This document shows positions 16,041 through 24,716 of a stretch of DNA of 64,000 bases, in pieces; position 1 is the first letter of the stretch, and each line of letters begins with the position of its first letter. Made by a program: the position numbers and the translations under genes. The DNA comes from Roseomonas gilardii subsp. gilardii (GTDB lineage: Bacteria; Pseudomonadota; Alphaproteobacteria; Acetobacterales; Acetobacteraceae): positions 1-64,000 of the forward strand of contig NZ_CP095555.1 in assembly GCF_023078375.1 (NCBI RefSeq), in the 5' to 3' direction. The notes under the pieces were generated by a model, which had not been told where the DNA came from, searched no databases, and saw nothing but the letters and a program-made list of their open reading frames with translations.

Positions 16041-17263
16041 TCGGCGCTCCTCCGTTCCAGCTCCCGGGCCGGTCGCGCATCCTGGGGAACCGTGAACTCG
16101 GCACGGATCGCCGCGCTGTGTTCGCCGATCGCGGGCACGGGGCCCAGCACCGGCGGATGGCCGTCGCGCAGCGCGGGCGGCGCCACCACCGAGGCCATCC
16201 CGCCCGGCACCGCCACGGGCAGGCGCCGGAGCGCCGGGTGTCGTGTCAGGTCGGCGAGTTCGTTGACGAAACCATAGGCCGTGCCCGCCCGGTCCAGCCG
16301 CGCCGCGATTTCCGCCCGCGTGGCGGCCGCGAAGCTCCGGGCGACCCGGGCATCGACCGCCGGGCGGTTGGCGACGCGGGCATTGTTGCTGTCGAAGCCG
16401 GGCTGCTCCGCAAGGGCCGCTTCGTCCAGGACGGCGTCGCAGAAGCGCGCCCATTCGCGTTCGTTCTGGATGGAGATCAGCACCATCGCCCCATCCGCCG
16501 TGGCGAAGGCGCCATAGGGGCAGATCGAGGGATGCGCGAGGCCGACGCGCTGCGGCGCCCGGCCCGTGCCTTCGAAATACAGCAGCGGCACGTTCATCCA
16601 GTCTGCCATGCCGTCGAAGAGGCTGACCTCAATGCGCCGCCCCTGCCCCGTGATGCCGCGCGCGATCAGCGCCTCCAGCACCGCCGCATGGGCCGACATG
16701 CCGCAGGCCACGTCGCAGACCGAGACGCCGACGCGGCCCGGCCCCGCCGGATGGCCGGTGATCGCGGCCAGCCCGCTTTCCGCCTGGACCAGCAGGTCAT
16801 AGGCCTTCATCCCGGCATAGGCATGGCCCTGGCCATAGCCGGTGACATCCACGGTGATCAGGCGCGGATGCCGGCGGCGCAGCGCCTCGGAGCCGAAGCC
16901 CGCCCGCTCCGCCGCACCCGGGGCGAGATTCTGGATGAAGACATCGGCCTGCGCGATGATCCGGTGCAGCAGCGCCGCGTCCTCGGGCGCCTTGATATCG
17001 GCCACGAGGCTCTGCTTGCCGCGGTTCAGCCAGACGAAATAGCTGGAAAGCCCGTGCACGGCGTCGTCATAGCCACGGGCGAAATCGCCTTCCGGCCTTT
17101 CGATCTTGATCACCCGCGCGCCGGCATCGGCGAGGCGCGAGCTGCAATAGGGCGCGGCCACGGCCTGTTCCAGCGCCACCACCAGCAGGCCCCGCAACGG
17201 TTTCTCCGCATCGGCGGGTGGAGGTGTCGCGGCATCTGCGTCCATTCCGGCTTCCCTGCTCAT
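16037..17263 (-). CDS. Class III (CaiB/BaiF) CoA-transferase, probable itaconate/C5-dicarboxylate CoA-transferase
   Basis: The protein has 408 residues from the ATG at 17263; an ATG at 17245 is possible. Family III marks are present: LVVALEQAVAAPYCSSRLADAGARV near the N-terminus, IKIERPEGDFARGYDD, FVWLNRGKQSLVADIK, and the catalytic aspartate in GVSVCDVACGM. The enzyme would move CoA from succinyl-CoA or a similar donor to a dicarboxylate, forming the substrate for the hydratase downstream. It is the first gene of the minus-strand operon and divergent from the LysR regulator, which places it under that control. Confidence 0.8.
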   Translation of the reverse strand: MSREAGMDADAATPPPADAEKPLRGLLVVALEQAVAAPYCSSRLADAGARVIKIERPEGDFARGYDDAVHGLSSYFVWLNRGKQSLVADIKAPEDAALLHRIIAQADVFIQNLAPGAAERAGFGSEALRRRHPRLITVDVTGYGQGHAYAGMKAYDLLVQAESGLAAITGHPAGPGRVGVSVCDVACGMSAHAAVLEALIARGITGQGRRIEVSLFDGMADWMNVPLLYFEGTGRAPQRVGLAHPSICPYGAFATADGAMVLISIQNEREWARFCDAVLDEAALAEQPGFDSNNARVANRPAVDARVARSFAAATRAEIAARLDRAGTAYGFVNELADLTRHPALRRLPVAVPGGMASVVAPPALRDGHPPVLGPVPAIGEHSAAIRAEFTVPQDARPARELERRSAE

Positions 17264-17425
17264 GGCCCGCGGCCGTTTGCCCGGCGCGGCCCGTTTGCGT
17301 GCGGCGGCGAACAGCCAAGGGAATCACGGTGCCAGGCCATGGGTCCCCCTGATCGGACCCGGTGGCAAGACTTCCTCCCTTTGGCCGCTTCCGCGGTTCT
17401 GCGAAGGAGGATGGCGCGGAAGAGA

Positions 17426-17462
17426 ATGGCGGTCCAATATATTGATCTTCATGGACCGCCAT
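17426..17462. promoter_or_regulatory. 11-bp inverted repeat, candidate LysR operator
   Basis: ATGGCGGTCCA at 17426-17436 and its exact complement TGGACCGCCAT at 17452-17462 flank a 15-base AT-rich spacer. It lies in the 209-bp gap between the divergent CoA-transferase and LysR genes, where LysR proteins usually bind a dyad. The right arm covers the ATG at 17461, which supports translation from the next ATG at 17473. Confidence 0.6.
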
Positions 17463-17472
17463 GGTTTCAGAT

Positions 17473-18357
17473 ATGGATCTTCGCCATCTCCGCTATTTCG
17501 TCGCCGTGGCCGAGGAGTTGAACTTCACCCGGGCCGCAGCGCGCCTCGGCCTTAACCAGGCACCGCTCAGCCAGCAGATCCAGCAGTTGGAGCGGGAGGC
17601 CGGGATGCCGCTCTTCGACCGGCTGCCGCGCGGCGTGGCGCTGACGGCGGCCGGGCGCAGCCTGTTGCGGGACGCGCGGGACATCTTGTCCCGCAGCGAG
17701 GAAGCCCTGCTGGCCGCACGGCGGGCCGCACGGGGGCAGACCGGCCGGCTGCGGATCGGCTTCACCTCCTCGGCCGCCTTCAACCCGCTGGTGACGCGCG
17801 CCATCCGTGACTATCGCGAGGCCTTTCCGGAGGTGCGGGTGGAACTGGCCGAGGAGAACACGACCCAGATCCTCAAGAGCCTGCGCGCGCAGCACCTGGA
17901 TGTGGCCTTCATCCGCCCGGCGGCCGGCGAGGCCGCACCGCTGGCGAGCCTGCCGGTCCAGCAGGAGGAGATGCTGTTGGCCATGCCGGCCGGCCACCCC
18001 CTGGCGCGGTTCGAGGCGGTCGCGCTGACGGCGCTGCGCGAGGAAGCCTTCATTCTTTATCCGCGCCGCAATGGGCGGGCGCTCTACGATGCCATCCTGA
18101 GCGCCTGCGAAGCCGCCGGCTTCACCCCGCAGATCGAGCAGGAGGCGCCGCAGATGGCCTCCACCGTCACGCTGATCGCCTCCGGCATCGGGCTCTCGAT
18201 CGTTCCAGCCTCCATGGGGCAGCTCCTTGCGCATGGCGTCGCCTATCGCACGCTGCTGCCGCCAGCGCCGCGCGCGCCACTGCATCTCGTCTATCAGGAG
18301 GAAAGTGCCCGCGAGGTGACAGGCGCCTTCACGGCACTGGTCCGGTCCATGGCATAG
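17473..18357 (+). CDS. LysR-family transcriptional regulator of the C5-dicarboxylate operon
   Basis: The protein has 294 residues from MDLRHLRYFVAVAEELNFTR, the canonical LysR start; the ATG at 17461 lies in an inverted repeat and is less likely. The winged helix-turn-helix covers residues 1-60 (AARLGLNQAPLSQQIQQLER), followed by the substrate-binding domain with LRIGFTSSA. It is divergent from the CoA-transferase/dehydrogenase/hydratase/TctC/lyase operon, as RipR is from the Pseudomonas itaconate operon. The likely effector is a pathway acid or CoA ester. Confidence 0.85.
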   Translation: MDLRHLRYFVAVAEELNFTRAAARLGLNQAPLSQQIQQLEREAGMPLFDRLPRGVALTAAGRSLLRDARDILSRSEEALLAARRAARGQTGRLRIGFTSSAAFNPLVTRAIRDYREAFPEVRVELAEENTTQILKSLRAQHLDVAFIRPAAGEAAPLASLPVQQEEMLLAMPAGHPLARFEAVALTALREEAFILYPRRNGRALYDAILSACEAAGFTPQIEQEAPQMASTVTLIASGIGLSIVPASMGQLLAHGVAYRTLLPPAPRAPLHLVYQEESAREVTGAFTALVRSMA

Positions 18358-18359
18358 GT

Positions 18360-18394
18360 GAAGCCTTCATCGCCATCGGTACGGCGAAGGCTTC
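18360..18394. terminator. Bidirectional hairpin between convergent genes
   Basis: GAAGCCTTC (18360-18368) pairs perfectly with GAAGGCTTC (18386-18394) across a 17-base loop. It sits between the ends of the LysR gene and the lipoate ligase gene. There is no long T run, so it would be a factor-assisted or weak intrinsic terminator. Confidence 0.5.
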
Positions 18395-18400
18395 CATGCC

Positions 18401-19450
18401 TCAGGGGATATGCCGCAGCCAAGCATCGGAGGAGAACTTCCCTGCAGCGAGCTTCTCGGCCGCCGCATATTCCTCCGGCGTGATCTGCCCGGCTGAGCCG
18501 CCGTGCAGCGACACGAAGGTCTCCCGCATCCGCCGGATCACCGCCTCGCGCGGCAGGCCGGTCTGGCTGCGCAGCGGATCGACGCGCTTGACCGCACTCA
18601 CCGTGCCCTTGTCGCTCAGCTTCTCGCGCCCGATGCGCAGCACCTTCACCATCTTCTCCGCGTCCATGTCATAGGCCATGGTCACGTGGTGCAGGACCGT
18701 GCCGGCCGAGAAGCGCTTCTGCGCCGCTCCGCCGATTTTCCCCTTGGAACTGGAGATGTCGTTGAGCGGCTTGTAGAAGGCATCGATGCCGAGGGAGATC
18801 AGCGCCTGCAGCACCCAGGCATCGAGGAAAGCGTAGGAGTCGGCGAAGTTCATGTCGCGCACCAGTTCGCCTGGTGCGTAGAGCGAGTAGGTGACGCTGT
18901 TGCCTGGCTCCGCCAGCATGGCGCCGCCGCCGGTGACGCGGCGGACGACCTCCACGCCCAGTTCAGTGGCCGCCTCGAGATCCACCTCGTTGCGCAGCGA
19001 CTGGAAGGCGCCGATGATGATGGCGGGCCGCTCCCATTCCCAGAAACGCAGCGTCGGGCCACGATGGCCGGCGGCAACCTCCTGGGCCAGGACCTCGTCC
19101 AGCGCCAGATGCATCGCGGGTGAAACGGGGGGCGCCTCGATGATCTGCCAGTCGTAATCCCGCCAGCCGCCGCGCGACCCGAGGGCGCGGCGCACCGCGA
19201 TGGCCACGGCCTCGGCACTGAAGCCGATGAGCGCCGCATCCGGTCTCAGGGCTGCGCGGATCGCCGCCGCGATCTGCTCGAACCCTGCTTCAGCCGGCAA
19301 GCCCTCCACCGCGCCGCGAATGTCGTCCAGCGCATCGGCTGGTTCGAGGAAGAAGTCGCCGGCGATCTGGACATCGGCGATGCGGCCGTCCCGGACGTCG
19401 AGATCGACGACGACGAGCTTGCCGCCCTGTACCTTGTATTCACCGTGCAT
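18401..19450 (-). CDS. Lipoate-protein ligase A family, accessory domain at N-terminus
   Basis: The protein has 349 residues from the ATG at 19450. The frame is open further upstream but without family similarity. Residues 1-85 look like the lipoate ligase accessory domain (IADVQIAGDFFLEPADALDDI), which is C-terminal in E. coli LplA, so the domain order is swapped. The catalytic domain follows with LRFWEWERPAIIIGAFQS, the lipoyl-AMP loop VVRRVTGGGAMLAEPGNSV, and the lysine in SSKGKIGGAAQKR. It would attach lipoate or octanoate to E2 and H proteins in the cytoplasm. It has no operon partner and is divergent from the methyltransferase gene. Confidence 0.85.
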   Translation of the reverse strand: MHGEYKVQGGKLVVVDLDVRDGRIADVQIAGDFFLEPADALDDIRGAVEGLPAEAGFEQIAAAIRAALRPDAALIGFSAEAVAIAVRRALGSRGGWRDYDWQIIEAPPVSPAMHLALDEVLAQEVAAGHRGPTLRFWEWERPAIIIGAFQSLRNEVDLEAATELGVEVVRRVTGGGAMLAEPGNSVTYSLYAPGELVRDMNFADSYAFLDAWVLQALISLGIDAFYKPLNDISSSKGKIGGAAQKRFSAGTVLHHVTMAYDMDAEKMVKVLRIGREKLSDKGTVSAVKRVDPLRSQTGLPREAVIRRMRETFVSLHGGSAGQITPEEYAAAEKLAAGKFSSDAWLRHIP

Positions 19451-19717
19451 GTCTCGCGAGACCCGTCCGTCCACCGGGTGCCAGCATGGACCACACGGGC
19501 GCACGCGGCCAAGGGGCCAGCGGACCGAACGGGCTTGTCCGGCCCGACGCGAAGCCTTCAAGAAATCTTCACCCCCGGCGAAAGGCCGGATTCTATACCC
19601 GTTGCATCATGGGCTACCGGCGATCGGATTCAGGACGATCTGGCCGGGTGCCACTGCTGCCCCGTGTTCCATCTCGGCCAACGCGCCAGCCGGGGCCCTT
19701 GAACGAGGATCCACGGA

Positions 19718-20416
19718 TTGCCTGTTTCGACGCTCGTGCCGCGGCTCGCGCGGCTTGCCGCCACCCTGCGAAAGGTTGGTCCCAGTGCATCGGTCTCCTC
19801 TGCGCCCGTCTCGTTCCGCCCTCCAGACCCGGCATCCAGCCCGCCTGAGCCGGGCCGTGGGATCGCCAATGCGGGCCTGTTCCTGAAACAGTGGGCGAGC
19901 AACCCGCTGCGCATGGGCAGCGTGGTGCCGTCTTCCCCGGCCCTGTGCCAGCGGATCGCCCGGCTGACCCGTGCCGGCGAGGGGGAGATCGTGGTGGAAC
20001 TCGGCGCCGGAACGGGCGTGGTGTCCCGGGCCCTGCTGGCCCAGGGGCTGGCACCGGAACGACTCACCGTGGTCGAGATCGAGAGCGAAATGGCCCAGCA
20101 CCTGCGCCGCAAGCTGCCCGGCGCCTGCGTGGTCACGGGCGATGCCTTTGATCTCCCGCGTCTGATCCCGGCCAGCCAGCATGGCCGCGTCGGCACGGTG
20201 ATCTGCGGCATTCCCCTGGTGCTGCTGCCGCTGGAGCGGCAGCAGCGCTTCGTTCGGGCGGTGGAGGCCGTCGCGCCGGGGCGCGGCTTTCTGCTCTACA
20301 CCTACTGCATCACCTCGCCCCTGCCCTATCGGCGGCTCGACCTGACGGCCCGGCGGGAGGCATGGACGCCACTGAACCTGCCCCCGGCCAGCGTCTGGCA
20401 CTACCGGCCGGCCTGA
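19718..20416 (+). CDS. PmtA-like phospholipid N-methyltransferase
   Basis: The protein has 232 residues from a TTG start with a GAGG site about ten bases upstream; no ATG lies before the domain, and a GTG at 19736 is an alternative. The class I methyltransferase core reads EIVVELGAGTGVVSRALLAQG (SAM loop) followed by LTVVEIESEMAQHLRR, and FLKQWASNPLRMGSVVPSS is the typical lead-in of Rhodobacter/Agrobacterium PmtA. It probably methylates phosphatidylethanolamine toward phosphatidylcholine at the membrane. An rRNA dimethylase-like role is less likely. It precedes the Ugp-type importer in the same direction, which may link it to glycerophospholipid turnover. Confidence 0.7.
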   Translation: MPVSTLVPRLARLAATLRKVGPSASVSSAPVSFRPPDPASSPPEPGRGIANAGLFLKQWASNPLRMGSVVPSSPALCQRIARLTRAGEGEIVVELGAGTGVVSRALLAQGLAPERLTVVEIESEMAQHLRRKLPGACVVTGDAFDLPRLIPASQHGRVGTVICGIPLVLLPLERQQRFVRAVEAVAPGRGFLLYTYCITSPLPYRRLDLTARREAWTPLNLPPASVWHYRPA

Positions 20417-20505
20417 ACGGGCATTGCCATCAAAGCTTCGCGAAACCGCAACCGGGGCGTCATCCCCCGGGTGCATCAGGCCGCCCGCATCTGCGGAGAT
20501 TCGGT

Positions 20506-21645
20506 TTGCCTGGGGTTCTGATCAGCGGAGTCACGAAGTCCTTCGGCGGGGCCCCGATCCTGTCCGGCGTCTCGCTGGAGATGGCGGAAGGGGAGTTCAT
20601 CGCCCTGGTGGGGCCGTCCGGCTGCGGCAAGTCCACGCTGATGCGCATCGCCGCGGGGATCGAACAGCCGGATCAGGGGCGTATCGAGATCGCCAACCGC
20701 GATGTGACCCGCCGGCGCGCCGCCGACCGCGACGTTGCCATGGTGTTCCAGTCCTATGCGCTCTATCCCCATCTGACCGCCGCGCAGAACATCGCGGTGC
20801 CACTGTCCATGCGGCGGATGAACGGCTGGCAGCGCCTGCCCTTCCTGGGGCGTTTCCTGCCAGGAACATCCGAAATCCGGCAGGGTATCCAGGCCGATGT
20901 GCAGAAGGCAGGGCGCGCCCTTGGCCTCGCCGGGCTACTTGACCGCAAGCCCGGCCAGCTTTCCGGTGGGCAAAGGCAGCGTGTGGCCCTGGCACGCGCC
21001 ATGGTGCGGCAACCGAAGCTGTTTCTGATGGATGAGCCGCTGTCCAACCTCGACGCATCGCTGCGGGTCCAGACACGGCGCGAGATCGTGGAGATCCACC
21101 GCCGCAGCGGCGCGGCCACGCTCTATGTGACGCATGACCAGTCCGAGGCCCTCACCATGGCCGATCGCGTCGCGGTCATGCTCGGCGGCCGCATCCTGCA
21201 GATGGCCACGCCCGAGGCGATCTACAACGATCCCGCCGATCTGCGCGTCGCCACCTTCATCGGCTCGCCCCGCATCAACACCCTGCCGGCCGAGGCGGAG
21301 GCGGATGGGATCGTCCGGGTCGCCGGCTTCGCCATCGGGCTGCGCGCCACGCCGGGGCCGCTGACGCTGGCCGTGCGGCCGGAGGACCTGCACCTCACCT
21401 CCAATGGCCTGCCGGCCCATGTCGAGGCGATGGAGTTCCTGGGCGAGAGCCTTCTGCTGCATCTGCGTCATCCGGGCAGCGGCTCCTCCTTGACTCTCCG
21501 CCGCCTGCCGCCGGAAGGCCGCGCCAGCATTCCCGGTGACGGGCAGGTCTTCCTGGGCTTCGACGCGGGCAAGGCGCTGCTTTTCGACGCCGCCGGTCGG
21601 CGCTGCCCTTCCGTGGCGCTGGGGGCGGAACTGGCCCATGTCTGA
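20506..21645 (+). CDS. UgpC/MalK-type ABC transporter ATP-binding protein
   Basis: The protein has 379 residues from a TTG at 20506 placed seven bases after GGAG; earlier starts give an unrelated leader. Walker A is GPSGCGKST at 36-44, and signature [14 protein letters not shown], Walker [17 protein letters not shown] and the switch VTHDQSE follow. The C-terminal TOBE/OB region ([10 protein letters not shown]) is typical of CUT1 importers. An insertion between Q-loop and signature ([13 protein letters not shown]) is unusual. It energises the two permeases that follow, and its stop overlaps the next ATG. Confidence 0.9.
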   Translation: MPGVLISGVTKSFGGAPILSGVSLEMAEGEFIALVGPSGCGKSTLMRIAAGIEQPDQGRIEIANRDVTRRRAADRDVAMVFQSYALYPHLTAAQNIAVPLSMRRMNGWQRLPFLGRFLPGTSEIRQGIQADVQKAGRALGLAGLLDRKPGQLSGGQRQRVALARAMVRQPKLFLMDEPLSNLDASLRVQTRREIVEIHRRSGAATLYVTHDQSEALTMADRVAVMLGGRILQMATPEAIYNDPADLRVATFIGSPRINTLPAEAEADGIVRVAGFAIGLRATPGPLTLAVRPEDLHLTSNGLPAHVEAMEFLGESLLLHLRHPGSGSSLTLRRLPPEGRASIPGDGQVFLGFDAGKALLFDAAGRRCPSVALGAELAHV

Positions 21646-22555
21646 GGCTGTGCTCACGGCGCCTGTGGCGCAGACGAAAGGGCATGGCGAAGCCCTCGCC
21701 GCCTGGTTGCTGAGCCTGCCGGCGGTGATCGCCTATGTGCTGATGATCCTGCTGCCGACCCTGGCGGCCGTGGCCATGGCCTTCACCGACTACGAACTCG
21801 GCGTCGAGGGCTTCCACTGGGTCGGGCTCGACAACTTCTCCGAGCTTCTCGCGGATCGCGGCTTCGCCCAGTCGGTCCGCAACACGCTGGTCTATGTCGG
21901 GCTGACCACACCGGTCTCCGTGCTGGGAGGGCTGGGGCTGGCCGTGCTGATCGAGTCCGGTCTGCGCGGGCGCGCCTTCTTCCGCGCCGTCTTCTTCCTG
22001 CCCGTCGTGTCGCTCGCCGTCGCCATGGCCGCCGCCTGGCAGTACCTGCTGCACCCCACCATCGGCCCACTGAACGCCATGCTGCGTACCATCGGCCTGC
22101 CGGGGCCGGCCTGGCTGTCCTCCTCGGACACGGTGCTGCTCTCCCTCGCCGCGATCGGAAGCTGGGAGAATCTGGGTTTCAACATGGTGCTCTTCATGGC
22201 GGGCCTGACGGCCATCCCGCGCGAGCTCTATGCCGCCGCCGAGGTGGATGGCGTGCGCTCGGGCTGGGAACGGTTCCGCCTCGTCACCTGGCCGCTGCTT
22301 GGTCCCACCACGCTCTTCGTGCTGACCATCACCATGATCCGGGCCCTGACGCGGTCCTTCGACCTCGTGGCCGTGCTGACGCAGGGTGGGCCGAACAAGG
22401 CCTCCGCCGTGCTGCTCTACACGCTCTACGAGGAAGGGTTCACCTATTTCCGCCTTGGCTATGCGGCGGCGATCACGCTGGTCTTCCTGGCCATCGTGCT
22501 GACGCTGATGTGGCTGCAGACGCACTTCCTGGACAAGCAGGTGCACTATGGCTGA
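21638..22555 (+). CDS. CUT1-family ABC permease, UgpA/MalF-like
   Basis: The protein has 305 residues with six helices. The EAA loop is ELYAAAEVDGVRSGWERFRLVTWPLL, which docks to the ATP-binding protein. The ATG at 21638 overlaps the previous stop, and its own stop overlaps the next permease. It forms the channel with the downstream permease for uptake of a sugar, polyol phosphate or glycerophosphodiester. Confidence 0.9.
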   Translation: MSEAVLTAPVAQTKGHGEALAAWLLSLPAVIAYVLMILLPTLAAVAMAFTDYELGVEGFHWVGLDNFSELLADRGFAQSVRNTLVYVGLTTPVSVLGGLGLAVLIESGLRGRAFFRAVFFLPVVSLAVAMAAAWQYLLHPTIGPLNAMLRTIGLPGPAWLSSSDTVLLSLAAIGSWENLGFNMVLFMAGLTAIPRELYAAAEVDGVRSGWERFRLVTWPLLGPTTLFVLTITMIRALTRSFDLVAVLTQGGPNKASAVLLYTLYEEGFTYFRLGYAAAITLVFLAIVLTLMWLQTHFLDKQVHYG

Positions 22556-23390
22556 ACCGCGCGACACGCCCTTCCTGCGCGACCTGCCGCGCCTCGCCCT
22601 GCTGACCCTGCTCGGGCTGCTGGTGCTGATGCCCTATATCTGGATGCTCGCCGCCAGCCTGAAGCCGCTGGACGAGATCTTCCGGGACTCCCTCTCGCTG
22701 CTGCCCGAGCGGCTGAACGCGGTGGAGAACTACGGCAAGGTCTTCGAGCGCATCCCCGTCTTCCGTTATCTGTTGAATGGCGTGGTGGTCTGCGGCGCCA
22801 TCCTGTTCTTCCAGCTCCTCTTCGCCGTTCCGGCAGGCTATGCCCTGGCCAAGCTGCGCTTTCCAGGGCGGGAGGTGCTGTTCGGTGCGGTGATGCTCGG
22901 CCTGCTGGTGCCGGTGCAGGCCACCGCCCTGCCGATCTATGTGACGCTCGCCTCGCTGGGCTGGCTGAACACCTATGCCGCGCTGATCGCCCCCTTCACC
23001 ATCTCGGTCTTCGCGGTCTTCCTGTTCCGGCAGTTCTTCCGCTCCCTGCCGGATGACCTGCTGCATGCCGCCCGGCTCGATGGGATGGGCGAGATGGCCA
23101 TCGTCTGGCGCATCGTCCTGCCCAATGCCTGGCCGGCCGCGACCGCCTTCGCGATCTTCTCGGTGGTGGCGCACTGGAACGACCTGTTCTGGCCCCTGCT
23201 CGTGGTCAGCGGGCCGGACCGCGCCACGCCGGCCCTGGGCGTGCTGTTCTTCCGCTCGGTGGATGCCGGCGATGACTACGGCGCGCTGATGGCCACCGCC
23301 GTGGTGATGACAGCCCCCCTGGTGATCGCCTTCCTCCTGGCCCAGCGCCGTTTCGTGGAAGGCATCGCCTCCACGGGGCTCAAGGGCTGA
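22548..23390 (+). CDS. CUT1-family ABC permease, UgpE/MalG-like
   Basis: The protein has 280 residues with six helices. The N-terminal PYIWMLAASLKPLDEIF and the EAA loop DLLHAARLDGMGEMAIVWRIVLPNAWPA are typical of the MalG group. It pairs with the preceding permease. The downstream binding protein starts 32 bases after its stop. Confidence 0.9.
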   Translation: MAEPRDTPFLRDLPRLALLTLLGLLVLMPYIWMLAASLKPLDEIFRDSLSLLPERLNAVENYGKVFERIPVFRYLLNGVVVCGAILFFQLLFAVPAGYALAKLRFPGREVLFGAVMLGLLVPVQATALPIYVTLASLGWLNTYAALIAPFTISVFAVFLFRQFFRSLPDDLLHAARLDGMGEMAIVWRIVLPNAWPAATAFAIFSVVAHWNDLFWPLLVVSGPDRATPALGVLFFRSVDAGDDYGALMATAVVMTAPLVIAFLLAQRRFVEGIASTGLKG

Positions 23391-23422
23391 CCCCGACAAG
23401 AACCGTATCCGGAGATACAGTC

Positions 23423-24712
23423 ATGACCCTCGCCCTCGGGCGCCGCAAGGCGCTGGCCCTGCCGCTCGCCACCCTGGCCGCCCCTCTCGCGGCACCGCGC
23501 CTCGCCCGCGCCGCGGAGACGGAGATCACCGTCCACTACGCGCAGCCCTTCATCTACAAGGACAGCTACGACGCGATCATGGCCGAGTTCGCGAAGCGCG
23601 AGCCGGGGATCAAGGTCAACTTCATCAACACCCCCAACTACGAGGAAGGCGCGCAGCTCCTGCTGCGCCAGGCCGGCACCAACCAGCTCCCCGATCTCAG
23701 CTACCAGGGCTTCAACCGGCTGCGTGTCTTCGCCGAACGTGGCATCGCCCAGGATCTGACGCCTCTGCTGCAGGAAGAGGGCGACCCGGCCAAGGCAGGC
23801 TATACGCCGAACATGCTGGCGCTGGGCCGGTTCGGCGGCATCCAGGCGGGGCTGGCCTATGCGGCCTCCAACCCGGTGACCTACTACAATGCCGATCTGG
23901 TGCGCCGTGCCGGTGGCGATCCCGAGAATTTCCCGAAGGACTGGAATGGCGTCCTGGAGCTGGCCGGGAAGATCCACCGCCTTGGCGATGGCATCGAGGG
24001 TATGTGGTACACCTGGAACGGCGACGACTGGATGTTCTCTGCCCTGCTCTTCGGCGCCGGCGGACGGATGTTGACGCCGGATGAGCGCGACGTGGCCTTC
24101 GGCGGGCCGGAAGGGCTGAACGCGCTACGCCTGATCGACCGGATGGTGAAGGAGGGCGGCATGCCGAACCTCACCGCCGCCGCGGCGCGCCAGGCCTTCG
24201 GCGCGGGCAAGCTCGGCATGATCTTCCAGACCACGGCCCTGGTGCGCGGTACGGTCAGTTCGGTGGGGGAGAACTTCGCGTTGCGGACCACGGAGATGCC
24301 GGTGATCGACGCGCAGAAGGGCCGCCTGCCGACCGGCGGCGCCGCCGGCATGCTGACCGCGAAGGACCCGGCGAAGCGCGCCGCCGCCTGGAAGTTCCTG
24401 CGCTTCTCCACCGGCCCCGAGGGGCAGGCGATGATGGTGAAGAACACTGGCTACCTGCCCTGCAACCAGATCGCGATCGACGACCCGCAATACCTGGCGG
24501 CCTTCTACAAGGCGAACCCGCTTTTCGTGCCGGCGGTGCGGCAGATCCCGATCTCCGTGCCCTGGTACGCCTTCCCCGGCAGCAACAGCGTGCGCGTGAC
24601 CCAGACGATGGTGGACAACATCGCCCGGGTGGTGGAACAGAAGGCGACACCGGAGCAGGTCCTCCCGGACATGGTGGCCGAGGTGCGCCGCCTGCTGCCG
24701 CGGAAGGGCTGA
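23423..24712 (+). CDS. Family 1 extracellular solute-binding protein, UgpB-like
   Basis: The protein has 429 residues with a signal peptide carrying twin arginines (LALGRRKALALPLATLAAPL, then an Ala-rich cleavage zone). The mature part has the family 1 layout, with FAKREPGIKVNFINTPNYEEG and LPDLSYQGFNRLRVFAERG. It would deliver the ligand to the two permeases. UgpB-type proteins bind glycerol-3-phosphate or glycerophosphocholine. The adjacent phosphoesterase supports a glycerophosphodiester ligand, but this is inferred, not read from residues. Confidence 0.85.
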   Translation: MTLALGRRKALALPLATLAAPLAAPRLARAAETEITVHYAQPFIYKDSYDAIMAEFAKREPGIKVNFINTPNYEEGAQLLLRQAGTNQLPDLSYQGFNRLRVFAERGIAQDLTPLLQEEGDPAKAGYTPNMLALGRFGGIQAGLAYAASNPVTYYNADLVRRAGGDPENFPKDWNGVLELAGKIHRLGDGIEGMWYTWNGDDWMFSALLFGAGGRMLTPDERDVAFGGPEGLNALRLIDRMVKEGGMPNLTAAAARQAFGAGKLGMIFQTTALVRGTVSSVGENFALRTTEMPVIDAQKGRLPTGGAAGMLTAKDPAKRAAAWKFLRFSTGPEGQAMMVKNTGYLPCNQIAIDDPQYLAAFYKANPLFVPAVRQIPISVPWYAFPGSNSVRVTQTMVDNIARVVEQKATPEQVLPDMVAEVRRLLPRKG

Positions 24713-24716
24713 ACCC

